Source of the DNA: an uncultured Chloroflexota bacterium
GTDB lineage: Bacteria > Chloroflexota > Limnocylindria > Limnocylindrales > CSP1-4
Direction of reading: 5' to 3'
Assembly: GCA_903928275.1 (NCBI GenBank)
Contig: CAIYQJ010000173.1
Span: 1 to 16,080 of the forward strand
Length of the DNA stretch: 16,080 nucleotides
Below, piece by piece: positions 13,849-16,080 of this stretch. Every line of letters starts with the position of its first letter. Position 1 is the first letter of the stretch. The translations under genes were made by a program, and so were the position numbers. The notes beneath the pieces were generated by a model that was given only the letters and a program-made list of their open reading frames with translations, was not told where the DNA came from and searched no databases.

Positions 13849-14888
13849 CCTACCAGCCCGCGGGCGACCGCTACGACGCGATGATGTACCGCAACTGCGG
13901 GAACAGCGGGTTGCGCCTCCCTCTGCTCTCCCTCGGGCTGTGGCACAACTTCGGCGACACGACGTCGGTCTCGCTCCAGCGCGAGCTGGTCCGGACGGCC
14001 TTCGACCTGGGCATCACGCACTTCGATCTCGCGAACAACTACGGACCGCCCTACGGCAGCGCCGAGGTGAACTTCGGACGGATCCTCCGCGAGGATCTGG
14101 CAGCGCACCGCGACGAGCTGATCATCAGCAGCAAGGCCGGCTGGGACATGTGGCCAGGTCCGTACGGCCAGGGCGGCGGCTCGCGCAAGTACGTCCTCGC
14201 GAGCCTGGACCAGAGCCTGCGTCGGGTCGGCGTCGACTACTTCGACATCTTCTACTCGCACCGGTTCGACCTCGACACGCCGCTCGAGGAGACCATGGGC
14301 GCGCTCGCGACGGCTGTCCGGCAGGGCAAGGCTCTCTACGTGGGGATCTCGTCATACTCGGCGACGAAGACGCGCGAGGCGGCAGCGATCCTCCGTACCG
14401 AAGGCGTGCCGCTGCTCATCCACCAGCCGAGCTACAACATGCTCAACCGCTGGGTGGAGCCCGACCTGCTCGATGCGCTCGGGGAGGTGGGGGCCGGGAT
14501 GATCGCGTTCACCGCCCTCGCCCAGGGCCTGCTCACCGACAAGTACCTCGACGGGATCCCGGCGAACGCGCGGATCAACCGGCCGGGCGGCGACTCGTTC
14601 GACCGACGGATGCTGTCCGCGGACAACCTCGCCCGCGTGCGGGCCCTCGACGAGATCGCCCGTCGCCGCGGCCAGTCGCTCGCCCAGATGGCGTACGCGT
14701 GGGTTCTCCGCGATCCGCGCGTCACGACGACCCTGATCGGCGCGAGCTCGCCCGAGCAGATCGTCGAGAACGTGGCCGGGCTCGCGAACCTCGAGTTCTC
14801 GAGCGACGAGCTCGCCGAGATCGACCGGTACGCGGTCGAGAGCGGCGTCAACCTCTGGGAGAAGCCGAGCACCGACCAGCGGCCGTAA
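13845..14888 (+). CDS. yghZ: Aldo/keto reductase, YghZ (L-glyceraldehyde 3-phosphate reductase) type
   Basis: A 347-aa protein that matches Escherichia coli YghZ along its whole length: ERY-like start then MYRNCGNSGLRLPLLSLGLW, HNFGDTT, ITHFDLANNYGPPYGSAEVN, DELIISSKAGWDMWPGPYG, VDYFDIFYSHRFD, GKALYVGISSYS, LLIHQPSYNMLNRWVEPDLL and IGASSPEQIVENV. The AKR catalytic tetrad is D61, Y66, K97 and H139. YghZ reduces L-glyceraldehyde 3-phosphate and methylglyoxal with NADPH, so detoxification of reactive aldehydes is the expected role; substrate here is inferred. The GTG start at 13845 overlaps the preceding stop (GTGA), indicating coupled translation downstream of marR. The TAA stop at 14886 is followed by the broken sigma-factor gene on the opposite strand. 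Confidence 0.93.
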   Translation: MTYQPAGDRYDAMMYRNCGNSGLRLPLLSLGLWHNFGDTTSVSLQRELVRTAFDLGITHFDLANNYGPPYGSAEVNFGRILREDLAAHRDELIISSKAGWDMWPGPYGQGGGSRKYVLASLDQSLRRVGVDYFDIFYSHRFDLDTPLEETMGALATAVRQGKALYVGISSYSATKTREAAAILRTEGVPLLIHQPSYNMLNRWVEPDLLDALGEVGAGMIAFTALAQGLLTDKYLDGIPANARINRPGGDSFDRRMLSADNLARVRALDEIARRRGQSLAQMAYAWVLRDPRVTTTLIGASSPEQIVENVAGLANLEFSSDELAEIDRYAVESGVNLWEKPSTDQRP

Positions 14889-14897
14889 GACTCCACG

Positions 14898-14961
14898 GAC
14901 GCCGCGCCGCGGTCCGTCGCGAACCCGTGGGCGTGCGCTGGGTGGTCGAGCAGGTCCGGGT
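14898..14961. repeat. Fragment of a TMEM175 gene (copy B)
   Basis: Matches 11527-11587 of the channel gene, with 48 of 52 bases identical over 14910-14961 and a three-base insertion beyond. Read on the minus strand it gives PDLLDHPAHAHGFATDRGAA, in the same frame as the sigma-factor remnant to which it is joined. The match stops at the shared bases AGGTCCGGGT. Confidence 0.85.
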
Positions 14962-15145
14962 CCCGGAGCGACGAGAGGTCGCGCCAGGCGGCGACGAACG
15001 CCTCCTGTGTGGCATCGTCCGCCCGATCGCTGTCGCGGAGGATGAGTCGCGCCAGGGCGTGCGTGCCATCGATCGTCGTTCGCGCCAGCTGCGTGAACGC
15101 CGCGTGGTCGCCGCCCATCGCTCGCAGGACCGACTCCCGGTCCAC
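14898..15145 (-). pseudogene. Truncated ECF-type sigma factor fused to a channel-gene fragment
   Basis: GTG at 15145 (GGAG seven bases upstream) begins DRESVLRAMGGDHAAFTQLA, RTTIDGTHALARLILRDSDR and ADDATQEAFVAAWRDLSSLR: sigma-70 region 2 with the D-A-x-Q-E-x-F-x-x-A-W motif that binds core polymerase and the -10 element. At the point where region 2 would continue (RDPDRF-type), the frame enters PDLLDHPAHAHGFATDRGAA, which is TMEM175 sequence. Region 4, needed for -35 recognition, is missing. The frame then runs on without a stop opposite the aldo/keto reductase to 14432, which is chance. An upstream in-frame GTG (15184) is possible but less likely. A recombination-derived pseudogene is the best reading. 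Confidence 0.75.
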
Positions 15146-15289
15146 CCACCATCTCCGTGGGTGCGGCGTGCATGTCGCACTCACAGGTCATGGGGTCCGT
15201 CGAGCCCGAACTGTTCCCGAGATGTCCGCTCCGGCGACAGGAATGCGAGCGGCGCGCGATCTCGAATGCGGGACCTGCCGGGCGAGCGG

Positions 15290-15895
15290 TCACCCGGACT
15301 GCTCGTGCGTCGCCGGCCCGGCCCGTCCGTCGCTGTGGATGAGGATCCCGCCCGGCCGCAGCAGCCGCCGCTCCTGGCGATGGATCTCGCGGCGGATGGC
15401 TTCGGTAGCCGGCCCGTGCGCAGCACGGAACTCGGGTGACCCGAAGAGGCGGCTCTCGTGGACGGCGTCGAACGATCCGGTCGCGAGGAAGTCGAGCGAG
15501 CCGGGGACGCCCAGGTCCACCCGATGATGGACGAACGCCTCGCTGTCGAGGTCGCCGATGTCGATCCCGACCGGCCGCGCCCCGAGCTCCAGGAGCAGCC
15601 GGCACATCCACGGCTCGAACTCCGCCGTCGTCAGGCCCGTGACGGGCGATCGACTCGAGCTCGACCCGCAGGCGATGTCGAGGACGGCCTGGCCGCGGAC
15701 GGCGGACAACGCACCGAACGCGTCCATCAGCCGGGTCACGAACTCCGTCATGATCGCCGCGAGGTTCGGCTCGGCCGCGATCCTGGACGCCAGCCGATGC
15801 CGGGCGTCGAGCTCGTGGAGGGCGCGGTCCAGCAGCTCGCGGGCGGAAGGCGTCCGGCCGAGAGCGGACAGGCGTGGAAGCGCTTCAGGCGCCAT
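15290..15895 (-). CDS. Class I SAM-dependent methyltransferase-like protein
   Basis: A 201-aa protein from ATG at 15895. Region 62-75 leads into motif I, GQAVLDIACGSSSS (residues 68-81), a degenerate form of the usual GxGxG turn. LLELGARPVGIDIGDLD (101-117) gives the acidic end of strand 2, FVHHRVDLG the next strand, SLDFLATGSFDAVHESRLF the post-motif, and RRLLRPGGILIHSDGR the typical LxPGG segment. The N-terminal SARELLDRALHELDARHRLA is helical. Such enzymes transfer methyl from S-adenosylmethionine; the acceptor is unknown. The shorter start is preferred over GTG at 15952 because it overlaps the end of the upstream frame by 11 bases, as in coupled genes, though no good ribosome site is seen for either. 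Confidence 0.75.
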   Translation of the reverse strand: MAPEALPRLSALGRTPSARELLDRALHELDARHRLASRIAAEPNLAAIMTEFVTRLMDAFGALSAVRGQAVLDIACGSSSSRSPVTGLTTAEFEPWMCRLLLELGARPVGIDIGDLDSEAFVHHRVDLGVPGSLDFLATGSFDAVHESRLFGSPEFRAAHGPATEAIRREIHRQERRLLRPGGILIHSDGRAGPATHEQSG

Positions 15896-16079
15896 GGCAG
15901 GAGCACCTGCGTCGTCGCGGCGCGCGGCCGGCACGGGCGCCGCGACGGCCACCGGACGCGATGAGACGGGCCCTGGTCGTTGCCTCGCGGACGTTCCCCA
16001 CCGCCCCGAGGCCCTCGGCGTCGCCGTAGGCCCAGACGACGAGGGCGTCGAGGTCGATCGCGTCGATCCCGCTCGTCGC
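15885..16079 (-). CDS. 3' end of an unidentified gene
   Basis: A partial minus-strand frame entering from the window edge: ATSGIDAIDLDALVVWAYGD, then AEGLGAVGNVREATTRARLI, then a basic tail ending in a TGA at 15887-15885 that lies inside the start of the methyltransferase gene. The first 42 residues have a natural composition; the tail is Arg/Ala-rich and may be an extension. The family was not recognised from 64 residues. Overlap with the next start suggests an operon. Confidence 0.4.
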   Translation of the reverse strand, partial: ATSGIDAIDLDALVVWAYGDAEGLGAVGNVREATTRARLIASGGRRGARAGRAPRRRRCSCHGA

Positions 16080-16080
16080 G

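Noticed and set aside
14432..14897. Continuation of the sigma/channel fusion frame opposite the aldo/keto reductase
   Set aside because: It is antisense to a well-conserved enzyme and has no resemblance to sigma region 4 or to TMEM175.

Overview
The window is very GC-rich, with strong G/C bias at third codon positions, many GTG starts (one probable TTG start) and GGAG-type ribosome sites. Gene content (zinc-ribbon cyclase/ATPase, TMEM175 channel, LtrA, SnoaL and ABM proteins, a solitary MerB) suits a soil or freshwater Chloroflexota of the Limnocylindria type. A high-GC actinobacterium cannot be excluded. No rRNA, tRNA, CRISPR array or intact mobile element was seen.

Layout. 1-1355 (minus strand): 5' part of an acyl-CoA synthetase cut by the window edge, then a nitroreductase. 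1549-2448: gene debris, consisting of the 3' remnant of an MGT-type glycosyltransferase with a one-base frameshift, abutting a broken IS256/Mutator transposase. 2628-4047: two probable small minus-strand genes, a gap, and a 112-aa hypothetical protein on plus. 4094-7486 (minus): a 1130-aa zinc-ribbon / class III cyclase / AAA ATPase / helical-repeat regulator, separated from the hypothetical gene by an 11-bp perfect hairpin between the two stops. 7487-7831: gap with two copies of a 25-bp repeat. 7832-9085 (minus): LtrA family membrane protein. 9379-10053 (plus): organomercurial lyase MerB without other mer genes.

10109-14888 is the most coherent part: two divergent gene sets around a MarR regulator. 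Leftward from a promoter with TTGACA and a palindrome in its spacer run an ABM-fold protein, a SnoaL-like protein, a TMEM175 K+ channel and an SDR (coupled to the channel by a TTGA overlap but carrying a one-base frameshift), with a second ABM-fold protein beyond. Rightward run marR, a shortened SnoaL-like gene and, coupled by a GTGA overlap, a YghZ-type aldo/keto reductase. This looks like a MarR-controlled response to a reactive organic compound in which a potassium channel is co-expressed with small-molecule detoxifying enzymes.

14898-15145 (minus) is a broken ECF-type sigma factor whose reading frame runs into a piece of a TMEM175 gene, the piece being about 92% identical to part of the channel gene 3.4 kb away. 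15290-16079 holds a SAM-dependent methyltransferase and the 3' end of an overlapping upstream gene.
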